Positions 1 to 6,463 of a stretch of 7,330 nt of DNA are shown here, piece after piece. The first letter of the stretch is position 1. Each line of letters starts with the position of its first letter. The notes beneath the pieces were generated by a model. The model was not told the DNA's origin, did not search any database, and worked only from the letters and a program-made list of their open reading frames with translations. The stretch is from the NCBI GenBank assembly GCA_034437615.1, contig DAOTTW010000151.1, positions 1 to 7,330 of the forward strand. Direction: 5' to 3'. This DNA comes from DAOTTW01 sp034437615 (GTDB lineage: Bacteria > Chloroflexota > Anaerolineae > Aggregatilineales > Phototrophicaceae). The translations under genes and the position numbers were made by a program.

Positions 1-70
1 AGTGCCCTGTCCCTACAGGGTCGCAATCATTCACAACAGGTCTGTAGGGACGCGCCACTGGTGCGTCCGC
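1..70. repeat. Palindromic intergenic repeat (REP-like), two nested inverted repeats
   Basis: Two structures share one segment. GTCCCTACAG at 9-18 is an exact reverse complement of CTGTAGGGAC at 42-51. Positions 48-68 form a 21-nt near-perfect palindrome (GGACGC arm, CCA/TGG core, GCGTCC arm, one G/T mismatch). The motif TGTAGGGACGCGCC...GGTGCGTCC resembles dispersed palindromic repeats that I recall from Chloroflexota and cyanobacterial intergenic regions; that family assignment is from memory. It lies beyond the 3' end of the peptidase gene, the usual place for such repeats. It may extend left of the window. It could also act as a transcript-end stabilising hairpin. Confidence 0.55.
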
Positions 71-85
71 CACACAGGAACAACG

Positions 86-118
86 AAAAACCAAATACCT
101 ACCCCTGAAAAGGTTTGG
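86..118 (-). terminator. Probable intrinsic terminator of the C11 peptidase gene
   Basis: Read on the minus strand, CCAAACCT (111-118) can pair with AGGTATTTGG (91-100) to give eight base pairs with a two-base TA bulge around a 10-nt loop. TTTTT (86-90) follows directly. It starts about 40 nt after the peptidase stop codon. The bulge makes the stem weaker than a textbook terminator. An alternative fold pairs ACCCC with GGGGT in the same segment. No gene reads through from the plus side. Confidence 0.5.
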
Positions 119-158
119 GGTGAGGGCTAAGCAGTGGCATCAGCCGCCATAATTGGGG

Positions 159-3100
159 TCAGGCATCCTCAAGCGGGCCAATTTCAATCCCATCCACTAG
201 CGGTTCCAGGAAGTCCTCGTATATATCGCGGGCGTCGTCATCATCCGGCGTCTCTACCCATACCGCATACGTCGCGCCGTCACGTGTTGTCGTGTAGATG
301 CGGCCTAGCACCTGCTGACCGTCGCGGGTCGCATTGTATACGAGCACATCCCATTCGTTGTATTGGGCGCTGTAGATGCGCGTCTGGTCGATGGCGATGT
401 CGGCGGCACCCTCTGCTGCATCCCCCGCGAGGATGTTAATCGGCGTCTGGCCATCGAAGCGGCCCAATGCAGCGAAGGTCAGCGGGTCGTTGGGTCGCTG
501 ATAGCGCACCCACGCGCTTGTATCGTCGGTTTGCTGCGTCCAGGCGATAGGTACTGAATAATCGACATTGCTCAGGCTTGCCAGCGCGGGCACCAGCACC
601 ATACGCCACACGGATGTATCTTCAGCGGCCAACTCAAAGGCATCGTACACCCGTGAATTATCCCGCACGAAGGGGTAGACATCATCGACGGTTGCCTCGC
701 CCGCAGCGGCCTCGGTTGCGAAGCCCAGGCCCAGCAGTAAGCGTGGGTTCGGCTTGGCAAAGGTGACCGCCATACGTCCGATGTGGTTGCCATCCCCGGC
801 TACACGCCGATAGTCAAACTCCAGGGCCGGTTCGCCATCCACTGTCGTCTCGCTATACGCTGAGGTCGGCTCCAGCCGATACAGTTCAACGATTTCATCC
901 GCAATGGCTTCTAGCGATTGCGGTGGCTCCGCAACGGTATAGCCAGACGGGTCGCCCTCCCGCACAAAGTAAACCGAGACGTTGCGCAGGTCGTCGTTGC
1001 GTGTGCTGCGCAGCAAGAAATTGCTGTAGTCGTCCGCACGGAAGGCAAAACGCGAAGCGTCCTTTTCGCGCACAGTCGCAAAGCCCAGGCCCGTATCTGT
1101 GATGCCACCGCGCAGGCTTGTATCCAGGCCCGTATTATCCAGCGTAACACGCGCCGAGTCGTAATCCGTCGTCCCACCGAAGGCCGTTGCCAAAATGCCG
1201 ACCTGATACGCGCCGTTCGGGGCAGGCTCAAATGAGAACGTCAGGCCACCCGGCGGCCAGGTGTAGCGATTGCCCAGTTCTTGCGTCACGCGCCCATCTG
1301 GGCCGACCAGATAGCGATAAGCGATCACCTCGGAGCCTTCCGGGATGCTGACCACCGCCAGCGCCTCGGTATCCTGCGCTCGGTTGATAACGCGGTCTAC
1401 GCTGCCCTTCTCGCGGCTAAAGACGATGCTCACCTCATTGAAGTCTGCGCTGCCCGGCTCACGGTAGACCGCATCCATGAACCCCGTTGCCTCAGTGAAT
1501 TCCAGTAGCTCAAAGTGGGCGTTTTCACCATCAGAGACGAGGTTCAGGGCGGCGTCCCAGATGATGTCTGCATTGGTCACGCCAGGCGTCCAGTCGTTAA
1601 CCAAGCGGGTTTCGCCGTCAATCTCGCGGGCCTTCAGCACGCGCTCACTGCCCAGGCGGATCGCGCTGCCGTCTGCCTGGATGAGATCGTGAGTCGCATC
1701 CACGTAGGATAGGTTGCGGTTGACGATTTCCGCACGCAGGATGACGGGGCGCAGGATACTCGCGGCGCTATCGTCACCCTGAATAACGTTGGTGATGCGC
1801 GTTTTCGGTGCAATTGGTGGATGAAAAGCCACATCGAAGCCAGCGCCCGTCCACACCTGCGGCGTCACGGCGTTGTAGTAATTGCGCAGCATCCGGCTCC
1901 ACCCTGGCAGCGTCGTCTGATCGAAGTAGTCGATGTTGAAGCGCGTGCTGCTATCGGGGAAGTAGATGTTATAGTACGAAACGCGGTCCGTCACGCTAGC
2001 GCCACCGTTTCCATAGAGGCGTGCCGCATCCAGGGCATCCAGTACATTTTGCGCCGCTTCGATCAGGGCATCATCGCGGGCGGCCTGTTGCACGCGGCGC
2101 ATAAAGTTGCCCAGGTCCACCGTGCTGCGCCCACCCAGGAAGTGCGAGTAGGTGTAGGTGTTGCGGCGTGCCTCGCCAAACGTCTGCGCGTAGCGGCTGG
2201 GTGCTGCGTTGAAGAGCGCCGCGAACGCTTCGACGGCTTGCGTGACCGGGTCAAAGCGCGTCAGGTCCGTAACGGCATTCGTCAAGAAAACCGAGTCGTC
2301 GCCACCCGTCAGCAGCATGTCGCGCTCCACATACGTATCCACCAATTGCCTGCCCAGTATGGACACATCAACGTCTGGCTGTTGGTTGATGGCATTGGTG
2401 AACTGCGTCATATCCAGCGCCGGGTCTACCACGATCTCCGGTGATGCCACCGAATAATTGAAGTAATCCGCGACGCCTGCAAAATATTCGATGCTGCTCA
2501 TGTTGCAGGCATCGTTAATCAGCAGGTCGAAGCGCTCTACATTGACCTCTTGCGTGGCGACCTCAAAAGCGCGGCGCAGTTCCGGCACGGTGATAATTGA
2601 GTGGTCGTTGGTATAATCGGTGATGATGCCCTTCCAGCCCGCACCATGACTGGCAAAGGCCACCGCGTAGCGCTCGGCGGGGAAGTGGCGCAAGGCCCAC
2701 ACGAGATATTGCGCCAGGGTTTCGCCGTCTCCGGTGTCTAGCTCGCCTAATCGTTGCAGGGCTGCTGTATCCAGCGTCGGGGGGTGCGTTAGCTCATGAT
2801 CCATCGACACATCCGGCCCCATCTCGAAGATGCGCGTATCCGTCCAGTCCCCGCTGGCGTCGGTGAACTCCGGGTGACGGTCCAGCATCATCACAATGCG
2901 CACATCGTCGTTGCTGCCACCAGCAATCTCAAACTCGTTGAAGTCGTTCATGATGCCCGGCTCAAGGTTGGTATCCCCGCCATAGTAGGCAATCACGGTC
3001 CAGTCGGCGGTCTCACGCGGCTCAATCTGCGGGAAGCCTGCTGCTGCGATGGCCTCCGCCGATATATCGTAATTCAGCGCGGCGGTTTCGTCCGTATTCC

Positions 3101-3497
3101 CTTGCCTGATGACCAGTTCAAACTCACCGCTGCTGCTGCCATCAATCACGCCGTAACGGGTGGCGATAATCGTATACTGGCCTGCTTCTGCGGCAGGAAA
3201 TTCGATCAGCGAGCTATAGTCGCCGCGTTCGCGGTCGTCGTTTTCTGCGACAATCGCCCCAGCGCCGTCGACAAGGTACAACAGCGTGTCCAGGTCGCCC
3301 GAAAGCGGCTGAATATCCACTGTGAGCGCTGTATTATCCTCTGGCACGCTCAAGGGTATCTCGACAAACGGCGTCTGATCGTTGATGCTGCCCGTTACAA
3401 CCTGTGTATCGCTTTGTGCACCTGTCAGCGCCGGGGTGATACTAAGAAACAATGCCCAGCATAGCCAGATGATGAACTTGAACTGTTCGCGTCTCAT
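159..3497 (-). CDS. Secreted clostripain-family (peptidase C11) cysteine protease with PPC domain
   Basis: This is a 1112-residue exported cysteine endopeptidase. Residues 1-27 form a signal peptide (MRREQ, then a hydrophobic FIIWLCWALFL core) with probable cleavage after A27. Residues about 32-131 read as a PPC (pre-peptidase C-terminal) beta-sandwich, with D-LLYLVD-G, NDD and AGQYTI motifs. Residues about 166-545 are the C11 domain. It starts at DWTVIAYYGGDTNLEP and carries the catalytic dyad H284 (FASHGAGW) and C331 (DACNMSSIEY). D329, two residues before the Cys, matches the S1 aspartate that gives C11 enzymes Arg/Lys preference. Residues about 560-800 are beta-rich and unassigned. Residues about 804-955 and 965-1105 look like two PsbP-like repeats. 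The start at 3497 has GAGGA four bases upstream and lies inside the transcript from the promoter at 3546-3574. An upstream in-frame ATG at 3545 would precede the predicted transcription start. The gene is intact. The enzyme class is secure; the substrate is unknown. Confidence 0.93.
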   Translation of the reverse strand: MRREQFKFIIWLCWALFLSITPALTGAQSDTQVVTGSINDQTPFVEIPLSVPEDNTALTVDIQPLSGDLDTLLYLVDGAGAIVAENDDRERGDYSSLIEFPAAEAGQYTIIATRYGVIDGSSSGEFELVIRQGNTDETAALNYDISAEAIAAAGFPQIEPRETADWTVIAYYGGDTNLEPGIMNDFNEFEIAGGSNDDVRIVMMLDRHPEFTDASGDWTDTRIFEMGPDVSMDHELTHPPTLDTAALQRLGELDTGDGETLAQYLVWALRHFPAERYAVAFASHGAGWKGIITDYTNDHSIITVPELRRAFEVATQEVNVERFDLLINDACNMSSIEYFAGVADYFNYSVASPEIVVDPALDMTQFTNAINQQPDVDVSILGRQLVDTYVERDMLLTGGDDSVFLTNAVTDLTRFDPVTQAVEAFAALFNAAPSRYAQTFGEARRNTYTYSHFLGGRSTVDLGNFMRRVQQAARDDALIEAAQNVLDALDAARLYGNGGASVTDRVSYYNIYFPDSSTRFNIDYFDQTTLPGWSRMLRNYYNAVTPQVWTGAGFDVAFHPPIAPKTRITNVIQGDDSAASILRPVILRAEIVNRNLSYVDATHDLIQADGSAIRLGSERVLKAREIDGETRLVNDWTPGVTNADIIWDAALNLVSDGENAHFELLEFTEATGFMDAVYREPGSADFNEVSIVFSREKGSVDRVINRAQDTEALAVVSIPEGSEVIAYRYLVGPDGRVTQELGNRYTWPPGGLTFSFEPAPNGAYQVGILATAFGGTTDYDSARVTLDNTGLDTSLRGGITDTGLGFATVREKDASRFAFRADDYSNFLLRSTRNDDLRNVSVYFVREGDPSGYTVAEPPQSLEAIADEIVELYRLEPTSAYSETTVDGEPALEFDYRRVAGDGNHIGRMAVTFAKPNPRLLLGLGFATEAAAGEATVDDVYPFVRDNSRVYDAFELAAEDTSVWRMVLVPALASLSNVDYSVPIAWTQQTDDTSAWVRYQRPNDPLTFAALGRFDGQTPINILAGDAAEGAADIAIDQTRIYSAQYNEWDVLVYNATRDGQQVLGRIYTTTRDGATYAVWVETPDDDDARDIYEDFLEPLVDGIEIGPLEDA

Positions 3498-3501
3498 AAA
3501 G

Positions 3502-3506
3502 TCCTC
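3502..3506 (-). promoter_or_regulatory. Ribosome binding site deciding the peptidase start
   Basis: On the minus strand the sequence AAAGAGGACTTTATG puts GAGGA four bases before the ATG at 3497. The upstream in-frame ATG at 3545 is preceded by the AT-rich TTTTATATTTT tail and has no purine-rich site. The residues between the two starts do not look like part of a signal peptide, whereas MRREQFK is a typical signal-peptide n-region. Confidence 0.7.
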
Positions 3507-3545
3507 TTTCGCCGCTGTGCGCATGAGCGTCTGTGTACTGGACAA

Positions 3546-3574
3546 AATATAAAACGGGAACAGATGTGTTTCAA
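3546..3574 (-). promoter_or_regulatory. Sigma-70-type promoter for the peptidase gene, embedded in the upstream terminator
   Basis: On the minus strand, TTGAAA (3569-3574) is followed by a 17-nt spacer and TATATT (3546-3551). Each hexamer matches the consensus at five of six positions with ideal spacing. The predicted transcription start is near 3539, giving a leader of about 42 nt before the ATG at 3497. The -35 lies in the loop of the preceding terminator hairpin and the -10 lies in its U-tract. Confidence 0.65.
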
Positions 3575-3593
3575 GCCATCATCTGCTCCCGTT
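3546..3593 (-). terminator. Strong intrinsic terminator downstream of the small secreted protein gene
   Basis: The right arm CATCTGCTCCCGTT (3580-3593) and the left arm AACGGGAACAGATG (3553-3566) are complementary over 14 positions with one mismatch and a 13-nt loop. Read on the minus strand the stem is followed immediately by a T-rich tail (TTTATATTTT), which fits a minus-strand rho-independent terminator. On the plus strand no T-run follows, so it is directional. It lies about 90 nt after the stop at 3685 and is the stronger of two hairpins in this gap. Confidence 0.75.
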
Positions 3594-3624
3594 CATACGA
3601 GTTGAGGCCATATTACAGGCCCAA

Positions 3625-3645
3625 AAGGGCGATTATTACGCCCTT
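3625..3645 (-). terminator. Hairpin just after the small secreted protein gene, possible first terminator
   Basis: AAGGGCG (3625-3631) pairs perfectly with CGCCCTT (3639-3645) around a 7-nt AT loop. On the minus strand the descending arm ends in a short T-run before GGGCC, so it is a modest terminator about 40 nt after the stop codon. On the plus strand it is followed by GTTTGTTTC and could stop antisense transcription. With the stronger hairpin at 3553-3593 it forms a tandem terminator arrangement. Confidence 0.5.
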
Positions 3646-3684
3646 GTTTGTTTCACATTTGTATGGCGCTTGTGCGCGGTCTGT

Positions 3685-4317
3685 TTAGGGGAAGGGCGGG
3701 TCGTCCGGTGTACCGACCGGGCGGGCAGAGCCGAGGCGCTGCACACGGCCCGACGCGATGCCCTCTGCGAAGGTCGCATCCAGCACCATGAACAGGGTCG
3801 CCGTCTCAAATGCTTCCGGCGGGAAGTCCAGCTTAGCGTCTGGGTCGCTAGAGGCAATCTCTACAAGTTCGGCAGTGTAGGTGAATGCCGCGCTGCCCAT
3901 CTCGTTTTCTGGCGCGTCTGCTGGGGTATAGGCCGGGTTGCTCAGCTCGAAGCTCAGCGTCAGGATGTCTTCTTCTTCCTCACGAGAGAACACCAACTGG
4001 CCCTCTGCGACGAGTGATGCCTCTAGCAGCGCTTCACCTGCTGCCCAGTCATCTGCAAAATCCTGCGCTATATAGTTGCCTACGCTGCGGGTCGGTTGCT
4101 CCACTAGCGACGGAACAGCTTCACCGACGCCGACCAGCGTCAAAGTGTAAGTGTCGCCCTCTTCGGCTGTCAGACTGCCGCTTTCGGCGGTCTGCACGAC
4201 TGTCACCTGCAAATCGTCCGCCACGCTGATTTCAGCGTCATCTTGCGCGGAGGCGCTCAGGCCCAATACAAACAGCATGAGCAGTGCGGCTAACAAACGA
4301 ATCTTCGTTATTATCAT
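3685..4317 (-). CDS. Small secreted protein of unknown function
   Basis: This 210-residue protein has a clear signal peptide: MIITKIR, a LLAALLMLFVLGL hydrophobic core, and cleavage expected after A24 in SASAQDD. I do not recognise a named domain. The mature part is acidic. Its pattern of VVQTAESGSL, YTLTLVGV (57-64), VEQPTRSVGNYIAQDFADDW (72-91) and later FTYTAELVE resembles a group of hypothetical secreted proteins in which LTLEGV is followed by a WFSDRP-R motif and FxxxW. Here WFSD is replaced by PSLVEQPTR. That link is from memory and tentative. The start at 4317 is preferred because AAAGGG lies about 9 nt upstream and the signal peptide then begins normally. ATG 4338 or TTG 4344 would add a polar extension. 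It has its own promoter candidate and is followed by two terminator hairpins, so it is probably monocistronic. Confidence 0.82.
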   Translation of the reverse strand: MIITKIRLLAALLMLFVLGLSASAQDDAEISVADDLQVTVVQTAESGSLTAEEGDTYTLTLVGVGEAVPSLVEQPTRSVGNYIAQDFADDWAAGEALLEASLVAEGQLVFSREEEEDILTLSFELSNPAYTPADAPENEMGSAAFTYTAELVEIASSDPDAKLDFPPEAFETATLFMVLDATFAEGIASGRVQRLGSARPVGTPDDPPFP

Positions 4318-4356
4318 TGGCTTTTGCCCTTTCGTCATCCACAAAAATCGCTTCTA

Positions 4357-4377
4357 GCAACCGATACTTCAGGTTGC
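4357..4377 (-). other. Hairpin in the 5' leader of the small secreted protein gene
   Basis: On the minus strand, GCAACC (4372-4377) pairs perfectly with GGTTGC (4357-4362) around a 9-nt loop. It sits within the predicted roughly 70-nt leader, between the promoter candidate at 4396-4404 and the start at 4317. A T-run (ATTTTTG, around 4342-4348) follows about 10 nt later, so it could affect mRNA stability or act as a weak attenuator. No known riboswitch or leader-peptide pattern is visible. Confidence 0.35.
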
Positions 4378-4395
4378 CTACTGCATGATGTACGA

Positions 4396-4404
4396 ACTAT
4401 AACA
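4396..4404 (-). promoter_or_regulatory. Candidate extended -10 promoter for the small secreted protein gene
   Basis: The minus strand reads TGTTATAGT, which is an extended -10 (TG, one base, TATAGT). No good -35 hexamer lies 16-18 nt upstream, but extended -10 promoters can tolerate that. The predicted transcript would start near 4389, leaving a leader of about 70 nt. It is the best promoter-like string in the 183-bp gap between this gene and the phosphatase. Confidence 0.4.
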
Positions 4405-4436
4405 CATGCTGCCAGCCTCGTGCATCCAAAAGCCGT

Positions 4437-4457
4437 AGAAAAGGGCTAAAAATGCCC
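4437..4457 (-). terminator. Weak candidate terminator after the phosphatase gene
   Basis: The minus strand reads GGGCATTTTTAGCCC followed by TTTTCT. That gives a four-pair all-GC stem (4454-4457 with 4443-4446), a 7-nt loop and a short U-tract, about 44 nt after the stop at 4501. The stem is short, so termination may be inefficient and some read-through into the next minus-strand gene is possible. Confidence 0.35.
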
Positions 4458-4500
4458 GTTAACGTTTATCCTCTTTTATGCCCGCCTGTGCAAAGCAGGT

Positions 4501-5625
4501 TTACGGCTGCATCAGCAGGTTCTCTTTGATGCGGGCCAACGTGCTGTTATCCAGCTTGGCCCGCATCCGCAGGTAGCTTTCCACCGTGCCATATTTGCGC
4601 GTGATGTGGTTCAGCGCACGCTGCATGTATTCCGGCTTAGAGATAAGCAGCGGCTGCGTGGCGCTATCCGGCACACCCAACGCCGCCAACTGCCGCCGCA
4701 CGGTCTCCGCTAGCTTGAAATAATGATCGTAGAAGAGGTTGCTCTGGGTGTAATCGGCAATCACCATCTCCTCAGAGACGCCAAGCAACCGCAGCAACAG
4801 CGCCACCGCCAGGCCGGTGCGGTCCTTGCCTGCTGCGCAGTGGATGACCATTGGCAGATTGTCGCTATCCGCGATGCGCTCGAAAATCTGCCGGAATATC
4901 TGCGGGTTGTTGTCGATCATCACATCCGTGTATAGCTCCGTCATCAGGTCTTGTGTGGATGCCGGATTGATAAATAGTTGCAGCATCCGTTCCAGGCGGT
5001 TTTCCTGCGTTTTCGCGGGCAAATGCACGTATTCTGCACCTGCTGGCAATTCATCGCCCAGTTCGGCCACCTCGTCATCGCTACGCATATCACACACCAT
5101 CTGAATGCCGAGTTCAGCCAGCGCGCTGGCATCCTTGTCGCTCAGGTTGGCGATGGCCGACGAGCGATACACCAGCCCCCAACGCACGCTCTGACCGTCC
5201 TCGGTGGGGTAGCCGCCGATGTCCCGAAAATTCGGGATGCTGATATTGGGGATGGTGCGTTCTGCGCTGCTCAGGGTGCGCGTGCCATCCAGCACGACCT
5301 CGAAGAAGTAGCGCATGTCTGGTTCGACATCGCTGATGGTGATCTCATGCACGCCCCCATAGGCCGATACGACGGCTTGTGAGCGCCGAATGGTATCCGG
5401 TGAGGTGCCCATATAGACCTGTGCGCTATCGGCATCCTCGGACCAGCGCAGCACAATGGCCCCATCTGTGCGCCGCATCGCCGTCAGGCCCAGCGGTGGC
5501 GGGATAATTAACGTTTGCGGATCAACCAATTCGGGGAATTTGCGGCGGGAAAGCAGCGCACCCAGGATACCCGCGCTAGCAGCCACGCTTAACAGGCCGA
5601 TCAGCAATCGAATCAGGCTTATCAT
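4501..5625 (-). CDS. Membrane-anchored tyrosine/dual-specificity phosphatase with FN3-like domain
   Basis: This is a 374-residue phosphatase of the Y_phosphatase3 / MptpB-like type. The active-site P-loop is HCAAGKDRTG at 262-271, with nucleophile C263 and phosphate-binding R269. The Lys and Asp inside the loop are as in mycobacterial PtpB (HCFAGKDRTG), and a basic residue in this loop is linked to phosphoinositide as well as phosphotyrosine/serine activity. NFRDIGGY (132-139) and CDMRSDDEV (178-186) are further family motifs. Residues 5-25 form one hydrophobic segment followed by RRK. No signal-peptidase site is obvious, so it is probably an anchor. Flanking charge favours the C-terminal part being cytoplasmic, but topology is uncertain. 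Residues about 43-125 look like a fibronectin-III-type domain (PPPLGLTAMRR, VLRW, YFFEVV). The gene starts 52 nt after the response regulator stop and is probably co-transcribed with it. The ribosome site is poor: GGAG lies 12 nt upstream. Confidence 0.9.
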   Translation of the reverse strand: MISLIRLLIGLLSVAASAGILGALLSRRKFPELVDPQTLIIPPPLGLTAMRRTDGAIVLRWSEDADSAQVYMGTSPDTIRRSQAVVSAYGGVHEITISDVEPDMRYFFEVVLDGTRTLSSAERTIPNISIPNFRDIGGYPTEDGQSVRWGLVYRSSAIANLSDKDASALAELGIQMVCDMRSDDEVAELGDELPAGAEYVHLPAKTQENRLERMLQLFINPASTQDLMTELYTDVMIDNNPQIFRQIFERIADSDNLPMVIHCAAGKDRTGLAVALLLRLLGVSEEMVIADYTQSNLFYDHYFKLAETVRRQLAALGVPDSATQPLLISKPEYMQRALNHITRKYGTVESYLRMRAKLDNSTLARIKENLLMQP

Positions 5626-5677
5626 GTCGGTCTACGACTCCATATTTATCGTCAGGTTAGATAGTCAGCGAGAGTGC

Positions 5678-6415
5678 TCAGGCTGTGCCGCCCTCCGGCG
5701 CTTCAAATTTATAGCCGACGCCCCACACCGTTTGTATATACGTGGGCTTGCCCGCATCCGGTTCGATTTTCTCACGTAAACGCCGCACATGCACCGTTAC
5801 CGTGCTCTCATCACCGTAGAATTCATAGCCCCACACGTTATCAAGTAGTTGCGAGCGCGTAAACACCTGCCGGGGATGGCGCACGAAGAACCACAGTAGG
5901 TCGAATTCTTTGGCGGTCAGCGTCACAGGCTGACCCTGCACGCTGACGCTACGGCTGCGCGGGTCCAGCATCAATTTGCCGAACGTCAGCGGTTGCTCGG
6001 CTTGTTCTTCCGTCACGGCGCTGCGCCGCAGCACCGCCTTGACGCGGGCCACCAGTTCACGCGGGCTGAAGGGCTTCACGACGTAATCATCCGCGCCGAC
6101 TTCAAAGCCCGTGATGCGGTCAATTTCATCGGTGCGGGCTGTCAAGAAGATGATCGGCACATCCACGCCCACACTGAGCAGCGCTTCATTATCGGTGTTG
6201 CTGCGCAGGCGGCGTGTGATCGCCAAACCGTCGATCCCCGGCAGCATAATATCCAGGATAATCAGCTCTGGTTTGTGCTTATGCAGCAGCGAAAGCGCCT
6301 GCGGCCCGGTTTCGGCTTCGATGATCCTGAAGCCTTCGAGTTCCAGATAGCGCCGCACCACCTCGCGGATTGTCTTTTCGTCGTCCACAACCAGGATTAA
6401 TTGTTGTTTGGCCAT
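5678..6415 (-). CDS. OmpR/PhoB-family two-component response regulator
   Basis: This is a 245-residue DNA-binding response regulator. The receiver domain is residues about 5-120. It has the acidic pair D11/D12 (LVVDDEK), phospho-acceptor D55 (LIILDIMLPGIDG), T92 (IIFLTART) and K114 (VVKPFSPREL), so it should be phosphorylatable. The winged-helix output domain is residues about 145-240, with LTAKEFDLL, VFTRSQLLDNVWG, the recognition stretch STVTVHVRRLREKIE and the terminal YIQTVWGVGYKF. The segment between G63 and P87 is about seven residues longer than in E. coli PhoB. The start at 6415 is chosen because MAKQQLILVVDD is the normal family beginning. Upstream in-frame starts would precede the predicted promoter start and add an unrelated extension. 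The ribosome site is weak. No histidine kinase is in the window, so its partner is unknown. Confidence 0.95.
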   Translation of the reverse strand: MAKQQLILVVDDEKTIREVVRRYLELEGFRIIEAETGPQALSLLHKHKPELIILDIMLPGIDGLAITRRLRSNTDNEALLSVGVDVPIIFLTARTDEIDRITGFEVGADDYVVKPFSPRELVARVKAVLRRSAVTEEQAEQPLTFGKLMLDPRSRSVSVQGQPVTLTAKEFDLLWFFVRHPRQVFTRSQLLDNVWGYEFYGDESTVTVHVRRLREKIEPDAGKPTYIQTVWGVGYKFEAPEGGTA

Positions 6416-6438
6416 GAGCTTGCAGTCGCTACGCTTTG

Positions 6439-6454
6439 GTGTAAAGTTAAACAC
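6439..6454. promoter_or_regulatory. Possible operator: imperfect palindrome in the divergent promoter region
   Basis: GTGTAAAGTTAAACAC has exact four-base arms (GTGT/ACAC). On the minus strand it also contains a close tandem pair, TTTAAC then TTTACA. OmpR/PhoB regulators bind short direct repeats, so this could be an autoregulatory site. It sits just downstream of the predicted response regulator transcription start, where binding would repress. This is inference only. Confidence 0.25.
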
Positions 6455-6463
6455 ATGAACTCG

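Noticed and set aside
1..70. CRISPR array or transposon end
   Set aside because: There is no regularly spaced direct repeat, no transposase frame and no target-site duplication in view. The structure is only inverted repeats.
1821..2444. Plus-strand open frame of 207 codons inside the peptidase gene
   Set aside because: It lies wholly antisense to the C11 catalytic and following region, has no domain similarity I recognise and no ribosome site. It is a by-product of the GC-rich coding strand.
2796..3464. Plus-strand open frame of 222 codons
   Set aside because: It is antisense to the PPC and early C11 domains, which have strong motif support. The translated sequence is low-quality and His/Arg/Cys-rich.
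3498..3545. 16-residue N-terminal extension of the peptidase (ATG at 3545)
   Set aside because: It would lie ahead of the predicted transcription start near 3539, lacks a ribosome site and would bury the signal peptide.
5626..5677. Separate promoter for the phosphatase in the 52-nt gap
   Set aside because: AT-rich bits (GATAAATATGG on the minus strand) have no -35 partner at a usual spacing. Co-transcription with the regulator is simpler.
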